A DNA stretch of 59,205 nucleotides, taken from the NCBI GenBank assembly GCA_024693925.1, contig JAILKH010000122.1:1-59205 (forward strand). Direction: 5' to 3'. The notes under the pieces are model-generated. The model was not told the origin of the DNA, ran no database searches, and was given only the letters and a program-made list of their open reading frames with translations. This document shows positions 36,505 to 45,839 of the stretch, one piece after another. The position numbers were made by a program, and so were the translations under genes. The stretch is from Lachnospiraceae bacterium. Its GTDB lineage: Bacteria; Bacillota; Clostridia; Lachnospirales; Lachnospiraceae. Positions within the stretch are counted from its first letter, which is position 1, and every line of letters starts with the position of its first letter.

Positions 36505-36983
36505 TAAACAGAACAAATGAAAAATACCGGGATAATAAGCTTGCATTAATACAAAAAATCCCCACTCCCATAACTCCAATAAATATTGATAAGTCCAATA
36601 AGCAGATCACCCTTGCTTATTTCGACAGTAAAAGTACTGTGGATTATATTGGTGCGGTACAGGGAATTCCGGTTTGTTTTGATGCAAAGGAATGTGCAAA
36701 AGAAACCTTTGCTCTCGCAAATATTCATAAGCATCAGGTTGAGTTTATGAAGGATTTCGAAATACAGGGGGGAATCGCTTTTTTTTTGATATATTTCTCC
36801 AATATGGATATTTTCTATTATCTGAGGCTTTCAAAGCTTCTTGATTTTTGGAAACGGATGGAAGAGGGAGGACGTAAGAGCTTTAGATATGAAGAGCTTG
36901 AGGAAGATTATATTATCGATCATAAGCATGGTTATATAGTTCCTTATCTTGACCTGTTAAGTAAGGATATACAGAACAGATAG
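36453..36983 (+). CDS. recU: Holliday junction resolvase RecU
   Basis: A 176-residue RecU nuclease. Recognisable are the start WNSRGLRGSTLEDLINRTNEKY, the metal-binding block STVDYIGAVQGIPVCFDAKECAKETF with the D-x-x and E/D-A-K residues of the PD-(D/E)xK fold, and HQVEFMKDFEIQGGIAFFLIYF. RecU resolves four-way junctions after RuvAB migration in Firmicutes, so the window encodes the full RuvAB–RecU set. GGAGAAGG lies upstream of the ATG, inside the rluA-type gene. It normally pairs with a PBP1 gene, which is not present here. Confidence 0.93.
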   Translation: MPTWNSRGLRGSTLEDLINRTNEKYRDNKLALIQKIPTPITPINIDKSNKQITLAYFDSKSTVDYIGAVQGIPVCFDAKECAKETFALANIHKHQVEFMKDFEIQGGIAFFLIYFSNMDIFYYLRLSKLLDFWKRMEEGGRKSFRYEELEEDYIIDHKHGYIVPYLDLLSKDIQNR

Positions 36984-36987
36984 GGTA

Positions 36988-37016
36988 TTGACAATATTAT
37001 ATATTTTAAATATAAT
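36988..37016 (+). promoter_or_regulatory. Consensus sigma-A promoter for the his operon
   Basis: A perfect TTGACA (36988–36993) and a perfect TATAAT (37011–37016) at 17-base spacing. This is the only full-consensus promoter in the window. Confidence 0.88.
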
Positions 37017-37019
37017 TAT

Positions 37020-37082
37020 CGCCGTGATAGCGTGGTAACACATTAGCACACTAAAGTATAACGGCGGGATCAAGGTGAAAAG
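37020..37082 (+). other. his operon leader with enclosing stem
   Basis: CGCCGT (37020–37025) can pair with ACGGCG (37061–37066), enclosing a short GTG-GTAA-CAC hairpin. At about 60 bases it is too short for a T-box and has no His-codon run. A protein- or small-molecule-binding leader is possible. Confidence 0.35.
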
Positions 37083-38261
37083 ATGAAAAAGAAACTAATA
37101 CATACTCCGGAAGGCGTAAGAGATATTTACGGGGAAGAATTAAAGAAAAAGATAATTACGGAAAAAAAAATAAGTGAATTAATATCGAATTACGGTTATG
37201 AAGAAATAGAAACCCCTACTTTTGAATTTTTCGATATTTTTTCCGGAAATATAGGAACAATACCCTCCAAGGAGTTGTATAAATTTTTTGATAAAGAAGG
37301 TAACACTCTGGCACTCAGACCGGATTTTACGCCTTCGATAGCAAGGGCAATTTCAAAGTATTTTACCGAAGAGACAATGCCTTTGAGATTTTGTTACAGG
37401 GGAAGTACTTTTAATAATACTTCCGATTATCAGGGACGGCTTAAAGAATCCACGGAAATAGGAGTAGAGCTTATCAATGACGGAAGTGTGGATGCGGATG
37501 TGGAAATGTTAATGCTTACAGTTGAGCTTCTTAAACGTGCGGGTTTAAAAGAATTTCAGGTAAGTGTAGGGAATCTTGAATTTTTCAAGGGGCTTTGCAA
37601 TGAATTCGGTATTGATGAAGATAATGAATTACAGCTTAGAGAAATGATCAATGATAAGAATTATTTCGGAACGCAGGATATTCTGGATTCTCTTGAATTA
37701 AAGGAGGATGTTAAAGAAATATTCGGACGTATGCCGGAAATGTTTGGGGGTATTGATACTTTAAAGGAAGCCAAAAGCTACGTAACAAATAAAAGATCCA
37801 TATATGCAATAAGAAGACTTGAAGAAATATATGATCAATTGAAGAAGAACGGTATTGCCGATTATATTTCTTTTGATCTGGGTATGCTCAGTAAATATAA
37901 TTATTATACCGGGATCATTTTCAGGGCATATACATACGGCAGCGGAGATGCTGTTATTAAGGGAGGCCGGTATGACAATCTTCTCAGTGAATTCGGTAAA
38001 AAAAGTGAAGCAGTCGGGTTTTGCATATTGATAGACCAGCTTATGTCAATACTTTCCCGACTTGGGATTGATAATATAGATAAGGTGTCCGAAAGATATC
38101 TGATCGCATTTAATGAATCCAATAAAGATAAGGCATATGAAAAAGCTCATTTGTTAAGGACACAGAATAAATGTGTGATCATGATAAATGAGGATATTTA
38201 CGGAAATGACAGAGTTGCAAAATATGCATCGGTTCATGGTTTTACCATGGTTTTACCATAG
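37083..38261 (+). CDS. hisZ: ATP phosphoribosyltransferase regulatory subunit
   Basis: A 392-residue histidyl-tRNA synthetase paralog. It starts with [17 protein letters not shown] and has [26 protein letters not shown], and [34 protein letters not shown], but lacks the anticodon domain of true HisRS. HisZ forms a hetero-octamer with short HisG and gives it histidine feedback. The short HisG encoded next confirms this. It is the first gene of the operon, with AAGGTGA before the ATG. Confidence 0.95.
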   Translation: MKKKLIHTPEGVRDIYGEELKKKIITEKKISELISNYGYEEIETPTFEFFDIFSGNIGTIPSKELYKFFDKEGNTLALRPDFTPSIARAISKYFTEETMPLRFCYRGSTFNNTSDYQGRLKESTEIGVELINDGSVDADVEMLMLTVELLKRAGLKEFQVSVGNLEFFKGLCNEFGIDEDNELQLREMINDKNYFGTQDILDSLELKEDVKEIFGRMPEMFGGIDTLKEAKSYVTNKRSIYAIRRLEEIYDQLKKNGIADYISFDLGMLSKYNYYTGIIFRAYTYGSGDAVIKGGRYDNLLSEFGKKSEAVGFCILIDQLMSILSRLGIDNIDKVSERYLIAFNESNKDKAYEKAHLLRTQNKCVIMINEDIYGNDRVAKYASVHGFTMVLP

Positions 38262-38299
38262 ATTTTAAAAAGAAACATTTATTTACGGATTGGAGAATT

Positions 38300-38935
38300 A
38301 TGAATTATATTACATTTGCTTTGGGAAAAGGAAGACTTGCAAATAAAACGCTTACCCTGCTTGAAGAAATTGGGATAACGTGCGAAGAAATGAAGGATAA
38401 AGAAACCCGGAAACTGATCTTTGTTAATGAAGAACTTAAGCTCAAGTTTTTTCTGGCTAAGGGGCCCGACGTTCCTACTTATGTTGAATATGGGGCGGCC
38501 GATATCGGAGTTGTGGGAAAGGATACCATCCTTGAAGAAAATCGTAAATGCTATGAGGTGCTTGATCTTGGATTCGGAAAATGCAAAATGTGTGTATGCG
38601 GTCCCGAAGCTTCCGCGGAATTATTAAAGCATCATGAAATGATAAGAGTTGCAACCAAGTATCCACATATCGCAAAGGATTATTTCTATAATAAAAAGCA
38701 TCAGACGGTTGATATTATCAAATTGAACGGTTCCATCGAGCTTGCTCCCATAGTGGGTTTATCGGAAGTTATAGTAGATATTGTTGAAACCGGTTCAACA
38801 CTTAAAGAGAACGGTCTTAAGGTTTTGGAAGAAATATGTCCCTTATCCGCAAGGATGATAGTTAATCAGGTCAGTATGAAAATGGAAGCTGAGAGGATTA
38901 ATAAGCTTATTAAAGAGATCAAGGAGAGGTTATGA
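38300..38935 (+). CDS. hisG: ATP phosphoribosyltransferase catalytic subunit, short form
   Basis: A 211-residue HisG of the short class that needs HisZ. Blocks include [38 protein letters not shown] and the PRPP loop [27 protein letters not shown]. It condenses ATP with PRPP, the first step of histidine synthesis. The C-terminal regulatory domain of long HisG is absent, as expected. TTGGAG precedes the ATG. Its stop overlaps the hisD start by ATGA. Confidence 0.97.
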   Translation: MNYITFALGKGRLANKTLTLLEEIGITCEEMKDKETRKLIFVNEELKLKFFLAKGPDVPTYVEYGAADIGVVGKDTILEENRKCYEVLDLGFGKCKMCVCGPEASAELLKHHEMIRVATKYPHIAKDYFYNKKHQTVDIIKLNGSIELAPIVGLSEVIVDIVETGSTLKENGLKVLEEICPLSARMIVNQVSMKMEAERINKLIKEIKERL

Positions 38936-40224
38936 GAATAGTAAAGCTTACCCGGGAAACACGCACGGATATAATGAAGGATCTTCTTAAAAGAAGCCCT
39001 TCTCAATATACGGAATATGAGAATACCGTAAAGGAAATTCTTGAAAATGTAAAGAATAATGGAGACAGGGCTTTATTTGAACTTACATTAAAATTTGATA
39101 AATGTAAGCTGAATAAAGAAAATATAAAAGTAACAGAAGAAGAAATAGACGAGGCTTATGATAATTATGATAAAGCTCTTATAGGGGTTATGGAAAGAGC
39201 TGCGAAAAATATCAGAGTGTATCATGAAAAACAGGTACAAAACAGCTGGATAGAAACTCGTGAAGATGGTTCTATTCTTGGACAGAAAATCACCGCTATA
39301 GAGAAAGTTGGTGTATATGTTCCGGGAGGAAAGGCAGCTTATCCTTCTTCAACGCTTATGAATGTTCTTCCTGCAGTTGTGGCCGGCGTAAAAAGGATAG
39401 TTATGGTTACTCCTGCAGGTGAGGATGGGAAAGTCACACCACAGACACTTGTGGCTGCAAAAATAGCCGGAGTTTCGGAAATATATAAGATCGGAGGGGC
39501 TCAGGCCATCGGCGCTCTGGCATACGGAACAGAAAGTATACCCAAGGTAGACAAGATAGTGGGTCCCGGAAATATTTTTGTAGCCCTTGCTAAAAAAGCG
39601 GTGTTTGGTCATGTGAGTATTGACAGCGTTGCCGGTCCCAGCGAGATTCTTGTATTGGCAGATGAAACTACAAATCCCACATATGCGGCAGCGGATCTTC
39701 TGTCCCAGGCTGAGCATGATCAATTGGCATCTGCCATTTTGATCACTACTTCAAAGGAAGTCGCAGAAGCTGTAAGTAGTGAAATTGACAGGTTTACACA
39801 GACCCTTGAAAGACGGGATATTATCCTTAAATCCCTGGAAAATTATGGGTATATATTGTTGGCGGATAATTTGGATGATGCTATTGATACCGCTAATGAG
39901 ATCGCATCGGAACATTTGGAGATACTTACAAAAGATCCTTTTGATGTTATGACAAGGATAAAAAATGCAGGAGCAATTTTTGTGGGAGAGAATTCTTCCG
40001 AGCCGCTGGGAGATTATTATGCAGGGCCGAATCATGTATTACCTACCAATGGTACGGCAAAGTTCTTTTCACCACTTGGCGTTGATGCATTTATAAAACG
40101 TTCCAGTATAATTGCATATTCCAATGAAGCCCTTAAGGAAGCTTCCGATGATATAATAGCCTTTGCAAATGCGGAGGGACTTACGGCTCATGCTAATTCG
40201 ATACGGGTAAGGTTTAATAAATGA
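38932..40224 (+). CDS. hisD: Histidinol dehydrogenase
   Basis: A 430-residue enzyme. The NAD and zinc regions are visible in [60 protein letters not shown] and the C-terminal ANHVLPT-like [14 protein letters not shown] block. It oxidises L-histidinol to histidine in two NAD-dependent steps, the last steps of the pathway. It overlaps hisG by four bases, and hisB follows after 36 bases. Confidence 0.97.
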   Translation: MRIVKLTRETRTDIMKDLLKRSPSQYTEYENTVKEILENVKNNGDRALFELTLKFDKCKLNKENIKVTEEEIDEAYDNYDKALIGVMERAAKNIRVYHEKQVQNSWIETREDGSILGQKITAIEKVGVYVPGGKAAYPSSTLMNVLPAVVAGVKRIVMVTPAGEDGKVTPQTLVAAKIAGVSEIYKIGGAQAIGALAYGTESIPKVDKIVGPGNIFVALAKKAVFGHVSIDSVAGPSEILVLADETTNPTYAAADLLSQAEHDQLASAILITTSKEVAEAVSSEIDRFTQTLERRDIILKSLENYGYILLADNLDDAIDTANEIASEHLEILTKDPFDVMTRIKNAGAIFVGENSSEPLGDYYAGPNHVLPTNGTAKFFSPLGVDAFIKRSSIIAYSNEALKEASDDIIAFANAEGLTAHANSIRVRFNK

Positions 40225-40260
40225 TCCGGTAAGATATATTTATATTTTTAAGGAGATAAT

Positions 40261-40851
40261 ATGAAAAATAGAATTGTAAAGTTAAACAGGGAGACCAGGG
40301 AAACAAATATTAACATAGAGTTAAAACTTGACGGCAGTGGAATTGCCGATATAGACACAGGTATCGGCTTTTTTGATCACATGCTTGAAGGCTTTACCAA
40401 ACATGGTTTGTTTGATATGAAGCTTAAGGTGGCCGGAGATTTAAAGGTGGACGGTCATCATTCCGTAGAGGATGCCGGTATTGTGCTCGGTAATGCAATA
40501 AAATCAGCTATCGGAGATAAGAAAGGTATTAAAAGGTACGGGTATATGATCCTCCCCATGGATGATGCTTTGGTACTGTGTGCAATAGATCTGTGCGGAC
40601 GTCCTTATTTTGAATATGATGCATCCTTTGAAACGGAAAAAATCGGGGAGATGGATACGGAATTGATCAGGGAATTCTTTTATGCCGTAAGCTATAGCGC
40701 AATGATGAATCTGCATATAAAGGTTATTTCGGGGGTAAATTCCCATCATATAGCGGAGGCAATGTTTAAGGCTTTTGCCAAGGCGCTTGATATGGCTACG
40801 GGTTTTGATGACAGGATTACAGATGTATTGTCTACGAAAGGAACTTTATAA
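40261..40851 (+). CDS. hisB: Imidazoleglycerol-phosphate dehydratase
   Basis: A 196-residue monofunctional HisB. The manganese-binding motifs are GFFDHMLEGFTKHG, DGHHSVEDAGIVLG and NSHHIAEAMFKAFAKAL. It dehydrates IGP to imidazole acetol phosphate. There is no phosphatase domain, unlike the enterobacterial protein. AAGGAG precedes the ATG. Its stop and the next start share a base (TAATG), so the fusion gene downstream is translationally coupled. Confidence 0.97.
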   Translation: MKNRIVKLNRETRETNINIELKLDGSGIADIDTGIGFFDHMLEGFTKHGLFDMKLKVAGDLKVDGHHSVEDAGIVLGNAIKSAIGDKKGIKRYGYMILPMDDALVLCAIDLCGRPYFEYDASFETEKIGEMDTELIREFFYAVSYSAMMNLHIKVISGVNSHHIAEAMFKAFAKALDMATGFDDRITDVLSTKGTL

Positions 40852-42125
40852 TGGAAAAAAAGATGCTTATACCTTGTCTTTATCTTAAGGACGGTAAATT
40901 ATATGATGATTTTACGGATGTAAATGAAATCAGTGACGATCCTGTGGGATATGCGGTTGATTGTTCAAATTCGGGTGCGGATATGCTTATTATATTTGAT
41001 CAATCCTATGATGATGATTCTCATGAGGAATCTTTGCATTTGATGCGTATGATAAATAAAAGCATTGATATCCCGGTTATTGGTGCAGGTAATATAAAAA
41101 GGGTTGAGGATGTAAAAAAAATCATATATGCCGGTTGTAAATGTGCTGCATTAAATCTGGCAAAACAGGGTAATATCGATCTTATAGAAGAGGTAAGTAA
41201 GCGTTTTGATAAGAATAAGATATTTGTTTGTGCGGATGCGGCCGAACAGGTGCTTCAATCTATAGATCTTATACGGGAATATACTACGGGAGTTTTACTT
41301 CTGGATGATAATTTGACGGATTCCTACAGAGGCTTAAAAATAATACCTGTTTCTTCAACCGGAAATGAGGAAAAGCTGTTTAATATTTTAAAAAACGATT
41401 GTGTTGCCGGAATTTCCGGGAAATATGTAAATGATAATAAGGGAAATCTTCTCGGTATCAAAAGAGAACTTCACGATAAAGGCATTAATACTTGTATTTT
41501 CGAGAGTCCCTTCAGTTTTTCCGATTTCAAGACCAATTCCGACGGTCATGTTACTGTAGTTGTTCAGGATAATAAAACCGGTGAAGTTCTTATGGTAGCA
41601 TATATGAATGAAGAAGCATATTTAAAGACCATTGAGACCGGAATCATGACTTATTATTCAAGAAGCCGGAATGAGTTATGGGTTAAGGGTAAGACAAGCG
41701 GACATTATCAATATGTTAAATCCCTGACTGCCGATTGCGATATGGATACCATACTTGCAAAGGTCACTCAGATAGGTAATGCCTGCCATACCGGCAGTTA
41801 TTCTTGCTTTTTTAATGAAATAATTAAAAATGAATCTGAAGATGTTAATCCTTTAAAGGTCCTTGAAAATGTATATGCAGTTATAATGGATCGGAAAAAT
41901 AATCCCAAAGAGGGGTCTTATACTAATTATCTGTTTGATAAAGGTATTGATAAGATCCTGAAAAAAGTTGGGGAAGAAGCTACGGAAATTGTTATAGCAG
42001 CAAAAAATCCGGATAAGGAAGAGGTAAAATATGAAATTTCCGATTTCTTATATCATGTAATGGTTCTTATGGCAGAATGCGGGCTTGACTGGACCGATAT
42101 TGTAAAAGAACTGGCTAATCGGTAA
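40851..42125 (+). CDS. hisIE: HisIE with an N-terminal HisF-derived (pseudo)barrel
   Basis: A 424-residue fusion. Residues about 1–220 follow HisF (IPCLYLKDGK, GAGNIKRVEDVKKIIYAGCKCAALN), but Tyr11 replaces the catalytic Asp of the usual CLDVKDGR, while the second Asp is kept in FVCADAAE. Residues about 225–320 are phosphoribosyl-AMP cyclohydrolase (YYSRSRNELWVKGKTSGHYQ, metal-binding DCDMD, zinc Cys in GNACHTGSYSCF). Residues about 330–424 are phosphoribosyl-ATP pyrophosphatase (LDKILKKVGEEATEIVIAAKN). It catalyses steps 2 and 3 of histidine synthesis; the barrel is probably not catalytic. No separate hisA, hisF or hisH is in this operon. Confidence 0.9.
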   Translation: MEKKMLIPCLYLKDGKLYDDFTDVNEISDDPVGYAVDCSNSGADMLIIFDQSYDDDSHEESLHLMRMINKSIDIPVIGAGNIKRVEDVKKIIYAGCKCAALNLAKQGNIDLIEEVSKRFDKNKIFVCADAAEQVLQSIDLIREYTTGVLLLDDNLTDSYRGLKIIPVSSTGNEEKLFNILKNDCVAGISGKYVNDNKGNLLGIKRELHDKGINTCIFESPFSFSDFKTNSDGHVTVVVQDNKTGEVLMVAYMNEEAYLKTIETGIMTYYSRSRNELWVKGKTSGHYQYVKSLTADCDMDTILAKVTQIGNACHTGSYSCFFNEIIKNESEDVNPLKVLENVYAVIMDRKNNPKEGSYTNYLFDKGIDKILKKVGEEATEIVIAAKNPDKEEVKYEISDFLYHVMVLMAECGLDWTDIVKELANR

Positions 42126-42141
42126 TATAATTGGTGGTAAT

Positions 42142-44004
42142 ATGAGAGAAACCGCATTAAGTGAAGAAATTCTTTTAACCGTTGAAAAACCGGCACGCTA
42201 TATCGGCAATGAGGTTAACAGTGTCATAAAGGAAAAAGATAAGGTTAAAGTACGGTTTGCCATGTGTTTCCCCGATGTTTATGAAATCGGTATGTCTCAT
42301 TTGGGCATTCAGATTCTCTATTCCATGTTTAACTCCTTTGAAGATGTCTGGTGTGAACGAGTCTATTCTCCGTGGACAGATCTTCATAAAATTATGAAAG
42401 AGAAAAACATACCTTTATTTGCACTGGAATCCCAGGATCCTGTTTTGGAATTTGATTTTCTTGGAATAACACTACAATATGAAATGTGTTATACGAATGT
42501 GTTGCAGATACTTGATCTTTCACATATTCCTATATATTCCCGTGACAGAGATGAAAATTGTCCTATAGTTATAGGGGGTGGTCCCTGTACTTATAATCCG
42601 GAACCTTTAGCTGATTTTTTTGATCTGTTTTATATAGGGGAAGGAGAAACGGTTTACAGGAAGGTTATCGATCTTTATCTGGAATGTAAGGAAAACGGAA
42701 TTTCACGGGCTGATTTTCTTAAGAAAGCTTCAAAAATTGGTGGCATATATGTCCCATCCTTATATAAGGTAGAGTATGATGATGAAGGATTAATATCATC
42801 TTTTGAACCGATTTATGATGATGTTCCCCAAATTATACATAAAGAGATTGAAATGGATATTTCGGATACATATTATCCGGAGAAACCTATAGTACCGTTT
42901 ATTAAGGTTACTCAGGACAGGGTTACTCTTGAAATACAGCGTGGATGTATCAGAGGCTGCAGATTCTGCCAGGCAGGGATGCTGTATCGTCCTGTAAGAG
43001 AACGGGATGTGGAATTGTTAAAGTCTTATGCTGTAAAAATGCTTGAAAATACCGGCCATGAAGAAATATCATTAAGTTCTCTCAGCTCCAGTGATTATAC
43101 AAAACTGGAAGAGCTTGTTAATTTCCTGGTGGATTATGCGGAAGAAAAGAAACTTAATATTTCTTTACCTTCATTGAGAATTGATGCTTTTTCTCTGGAT
43201 GTTATGAGTAAAATTCAGGACATAAGGAAAAGTTCACTTACCTTTGCTCCCGAAGCAGGATCCCAGCGGCTTAGAGATGTTATAAATAAAGGTCTTACCC
43301 GCGAAGTTATCCTGGAAGGTGCAAAAGAAGCATTTATCGGAGGCTGGACAAGGGTTAAACTGTATTTTATGCTGGGTTTGCCTACAGAGACCAAAGAGGA
43401 TATGAGAGGGATAGCAGAGTTATGTAATGAAATTGCAAAGCTGTATTATGAACTGATCCCCAAATCCGAAAGAAAAGGCAGGGTCCAAATAGTTGCTTCC
43501 ACTTCTTTTTTTGTGCCTAAGCCTTTTACTCCTTTTCAATGGGCGGCTCAGAATTCGAAAGAGGAATTTTTGGAAAAGGCACATTTTGTTAATGATAGTA
43601 TGCATGAACAGTTAAACAGTAAAAGTATTAAATATAACTATCATGAAGCAGATGTGAGTGTTCTTGAAGGAGTATTTGCAAGAGGTGACCGTAAATTATC
43701 CCGGGTTTTGATTGAGGCATATAAGAAAGGCTGTCTTTTTGATGCATGGACGGAAACCTTTAGGGAGACTCCATGGCTGGAAGCCTTTGAAGAGTGTGGA
43801 ATAGATATGGCTTTTTATACCTCAAGAGAAAGATCTTTGGAAGAACATCTGCCTTGGGATATGATCGATATCGGAGTTACAAAGGATTTTCTGAAAAGAG
43901 AATGGATGAATGCGGTGAATGAAACCGTAACTCCTAACTGCCGTGCAAAATGTTCAGGATGCGGAGCCCGAGTTTTTGGGGGAGGCGTATGCTATGAAGG
44001 TTAG
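42142..44004 (+). CDS. TIGR03960 family B12-binding-domain radical SAM protein
   Basis: A 620-residue protein. An N-terminal B12-binding-like region (MCFPDVYEIGMSHLGIQILYSMFN) precedes the radical SAM core. The cluster cysteines are in RGCIRGCRFCQAGMLYRPVRERD. A C-terminal Cys cluster, NCRAKCSGCGARVFGGG, may hold a second site. The family is conserved in Firmicutes beside the DUF2344 protein and RNase G, as here; a role in RNA or ribosome modification has been suggested but not shown. It starts 16 bases after hisIE with a GGTGG site, so it may be read from the his promoter. Confidence 0.92.
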   Translation: MRETALSEEILLTVEKPARYIGNEVNSVIKEKDKVKVRFAMCFPDVYEIGMSHLGIQILYSMFNSFEDVWCERVYSPWTDLHKIMKEKNIPLFALESQDPVLEFDFLGITLQYEMCYTNVLQILDLSHIPIYSRDRDENCPIVIGGGPCTYNPEPLADFFDLFYIGEGETVYRKVIDLYLECKENGISRADFLKKASKIGGIYVPSLYKVEYDDEGLISSFEPIYDDVPQIIHKEIEMDISDTYYPEKPIVPFIKVTQDRVTLEIQRGCIRGCRFCQAGMLYRPVRERDVELLKSYAVKMLENTGHEEISLSSLSSSDYTKLEELVNFLVDYAEEKKLNISLPSLRIDAFSLDVMSKIQDIRKSSLTFAPEAGSQRLRDVINKGLTREVILEGAKEAFIGGWTRVKLYFMLGLPTETKEDMRGIAELCNEIAKLYYELIPKSERKGRVQIVASTSFFVPKPFTPFQWAAQNSKEEFLEKAHFVNDSMHEQLNSKSIKYNYHEADVSVLEGVFARGDRKLSRVLIEAYKKGCLFDAWTETFRETPWLEAFEECGIDMAFYTSRERSLEEHLPWDMIDIGVTKDFLKREWMNAVNETVTPNCRAKCSGCGARVFGGGVCYEG

Positions 44005-44686
44005 AATTAAATTTTCCAAAGAAGGTGTTATGAAGTATATCGGACATCTAGATATCATGCGTTATTTTCAAAAACTGCTAAGACGTTCCGATATACCTAT
44101 CGCATATTCGACAGGTATGAGTCCGCATCAGATAATGTCTTTTGCCATGCCGTTAAGTATTGGTGTTGAAAGTGACGGAGAATATGTTGATATTGAACTT
44201 ACGGACAGAATAACATCCGCAATCGCAATAGAAAGACTTAATTCCAATAATGTTGACGGTATAAAGATATTATCATTTAAAGAGCTTCCCGATAATGCTG
44301 TAAATGCAATGGCCAGCATATGTGCGGCAGATTATGAAGTGAGCTTCAGGAAGGGTTATGAACCTGATTTTTCCTGCATCAGGATACTTGAAGAAATATA
44401 TGCCGGTGATAAAATTGAAATTTTAAAGAAAACCAAGAAAAGCGAGTCGATAGTGGATATTAAACCCGGTATATTCTCTTTTGAAGGGGATGATAAGATC
44501 ATTAAGCTTTGCGTTTCCTGTGGCAGTGTTTTAAATATTAAACCTGAAATGGTGCTGGGGGCCGTTTACTCGAAAATGAATTCTGAATTGAATGAATTTG
44601 CACTTTTAATCAGAAGAAAAGAAATATATACTGAAACTGAGGGTACAAGAATAAGTTTGAATATGATAGGAGCGGACATATTATGA
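43994..44686 (+). CDS. TIGR03936 family radical SAM-associated protein (DUF2344)
   Basis: A 230-residue protein that begins MKVRIKFSKEGVMKYIGHLDIMRYFQKLLRRSDIPIAYSTGMSPHQIMSFAMPLSIGVESDGEY, the characteristic start of DUF2344. Such proteins are either fused to or encoded next to the TIGR03960 radical SAM enzyme and probably act with it. No cluster motif of its own. The ATG at 43994 has GGAGG eight bases upstream, inside the preceding gene, and gives an 11-base overlap. It overlaps the RNase G gene by ATGA. Confidence 0.9.
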   Translation: MKVRIKFSKEGVMKYIGHLDIMRYFQKLLRRSDIPIAYSTGMSPHQIMSFAMPLSIGVESDGEYVDIELTDRITSAIAIERLNSNNVDGIKILSFKELPDNAVNAMASICAADYEVSFRKGYEPDFSCIRILEEIYAGDKIEILKKTKKSESIVDIKPGIFSFEGDDKIIKLCVSCGSVLNIKPEMVLGAVYSKMNSELNEFALLIRRKEIYTETEGTRISLNMIGADIL

Positions 44687-45831
44687 ATGAAAAGAAAATT
44701 ATACTTACCCGATATGAAAATGCAGTGTTATTTATGAGCACGGATGGTAACAGATCAATTGAATATCAGGTGTTTCGTGAAGACGATGATACGGTTGGTA
44801 ATATTTATGTGTGTGAGATCAGGGACAGAGTTAAAAGTATAAATGCTTCCTTTGTTAATTACGGGGAAGGACGCACCGGTTTTATCAACTCAATAAAATA
44901 CAAACAGGGAGAGTTGGTTCCCCTGCAGCTTAAGAAAGCCGGAACGAAGGACAAGGCCCCTGTTTTTTCCGATGAAATATCTATTAAAGGCATGTATGTT
45001 GTTATGACAAATGCCAATAAAGATTTTTCCGTATCAAAGAAGCTTTCCGGAGAGAGAAGAAATTCGCTGAAAAGAATATACGGCTCTTTTTTAAGTGATC
45101 TTGAATATGGCATCACCCTCCGTACAAACAGTTCGGGAGCAGGTCTTTCAAGTGTTCTTTCGGAAGCGGACAGTATGGCCGGTATTATGGATGACATTCT
45201 TTATAAGGCGGAGACGAGAACAGTCGGTACGGTACTTTATAAAGCTGAGAATGAATGGGTAAAGTATTGTTTAAATGCTGCTTCTCCCACACTTGATAAG
45301 ATAATAACCGACGATAAAGATATATATGAAATTTTAAATAAAGATGTTATTAAATTTATTAAGCCAATTAATCCTAACATAACGATTGGTTTGTATAAGG
45401 ACAAACTGGTATCTCTTAATAACCTTTATTCAATTAATTCGGGGCTTGAAGAGGCTCTGGAAAAGAAGGTATGGCTAAAGTCCGGAGGCTATATCTATAT
45501 AGAGCAAACCGAAACATTAAATACTATTGACGTAAACAGTGGAAAAAATGTAGCCAACAAGGATAAAGAAACAACTGTTTTTGAAACAAACATGGAAGCC
45601 ACGGAAGAGATCTGCCGCCAGATCAGGTTGAGAAATTTAAGCGGCATTATAATAATCGATTACATAAATATGGAAAACGAAGCTCATCTTAAGGCTGTAG
45701 TTGATAAACTGAAAGAATTGGCAGAGCAGGATTCGGTTAATACCGTATTTCATGATGTTACGGCCTTGTCGTTGGTGGAAGTTACCAGACAGCGGATAAG
45801 AGAACCGCTTAAAGAGCAATTAAGAAAGTGA
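44683..45831 (+). CDS. rng: Ribonuclease E/G family protein
   Basis: A 382-residue protein on the short side for RNase G. An S1-like RNA-binding segment (VGNIYVCEIRDRVKSINASFVNYGEGRTGFI) is followed by the nuclease domain. The catalytic Asp residues are in TIDVNSGKN and IIIDYINM. The zinc-link CPxC motif of longer family members is not present. It cleaves AU-rich RNA for rRNA maturation or mRNA decay. In many Clostridia, rplU–rpmA–obgE follow it; here mutS follows, so the usual linkage is broken. Confidence 0.9.
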   Translation: MNEKKIILTRYENAVLFMSTDGNRSIEYQVFREDDDTVGNIYVCEIRDRVKSINASFVNYGEGRTGFINSIKYKQGELVPLQLKKAGTKDKAPVFSDEISIKGMYVVMTNANKDFSVSKKLSGERRNSLKRIYGSFLSDLEYGITLRTNSSGAGLSSVLSEADSMAGIMDDILYKAETRTVGTVLYKAENEWVKYCLNAASPTLDKIITDDKDIYEILNKDVIKFIKPINPNITIGLYKDKLVSLNNLYSINSGLEEALEKKVWLKSGGYIYIEQTETLNTIDVNSGKNVANKDKETTVFETNMEATEEICRQIRLRNLSGIIIIDYINMENEAHLKAVVDKLKELAEQDSVNTVFHDVTALSLVEVTRQRIREPLKEQLRK

Positions 45832-45839
45832 GGTTTTTC

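Noticed and set aside
37017-37082. T-box or histidine-codon attenuator before the his operon
   Set aside because: The leader is only about 60 bases, has no AGGGTGG-type T-box sequence, no run of His codons and no terminator.
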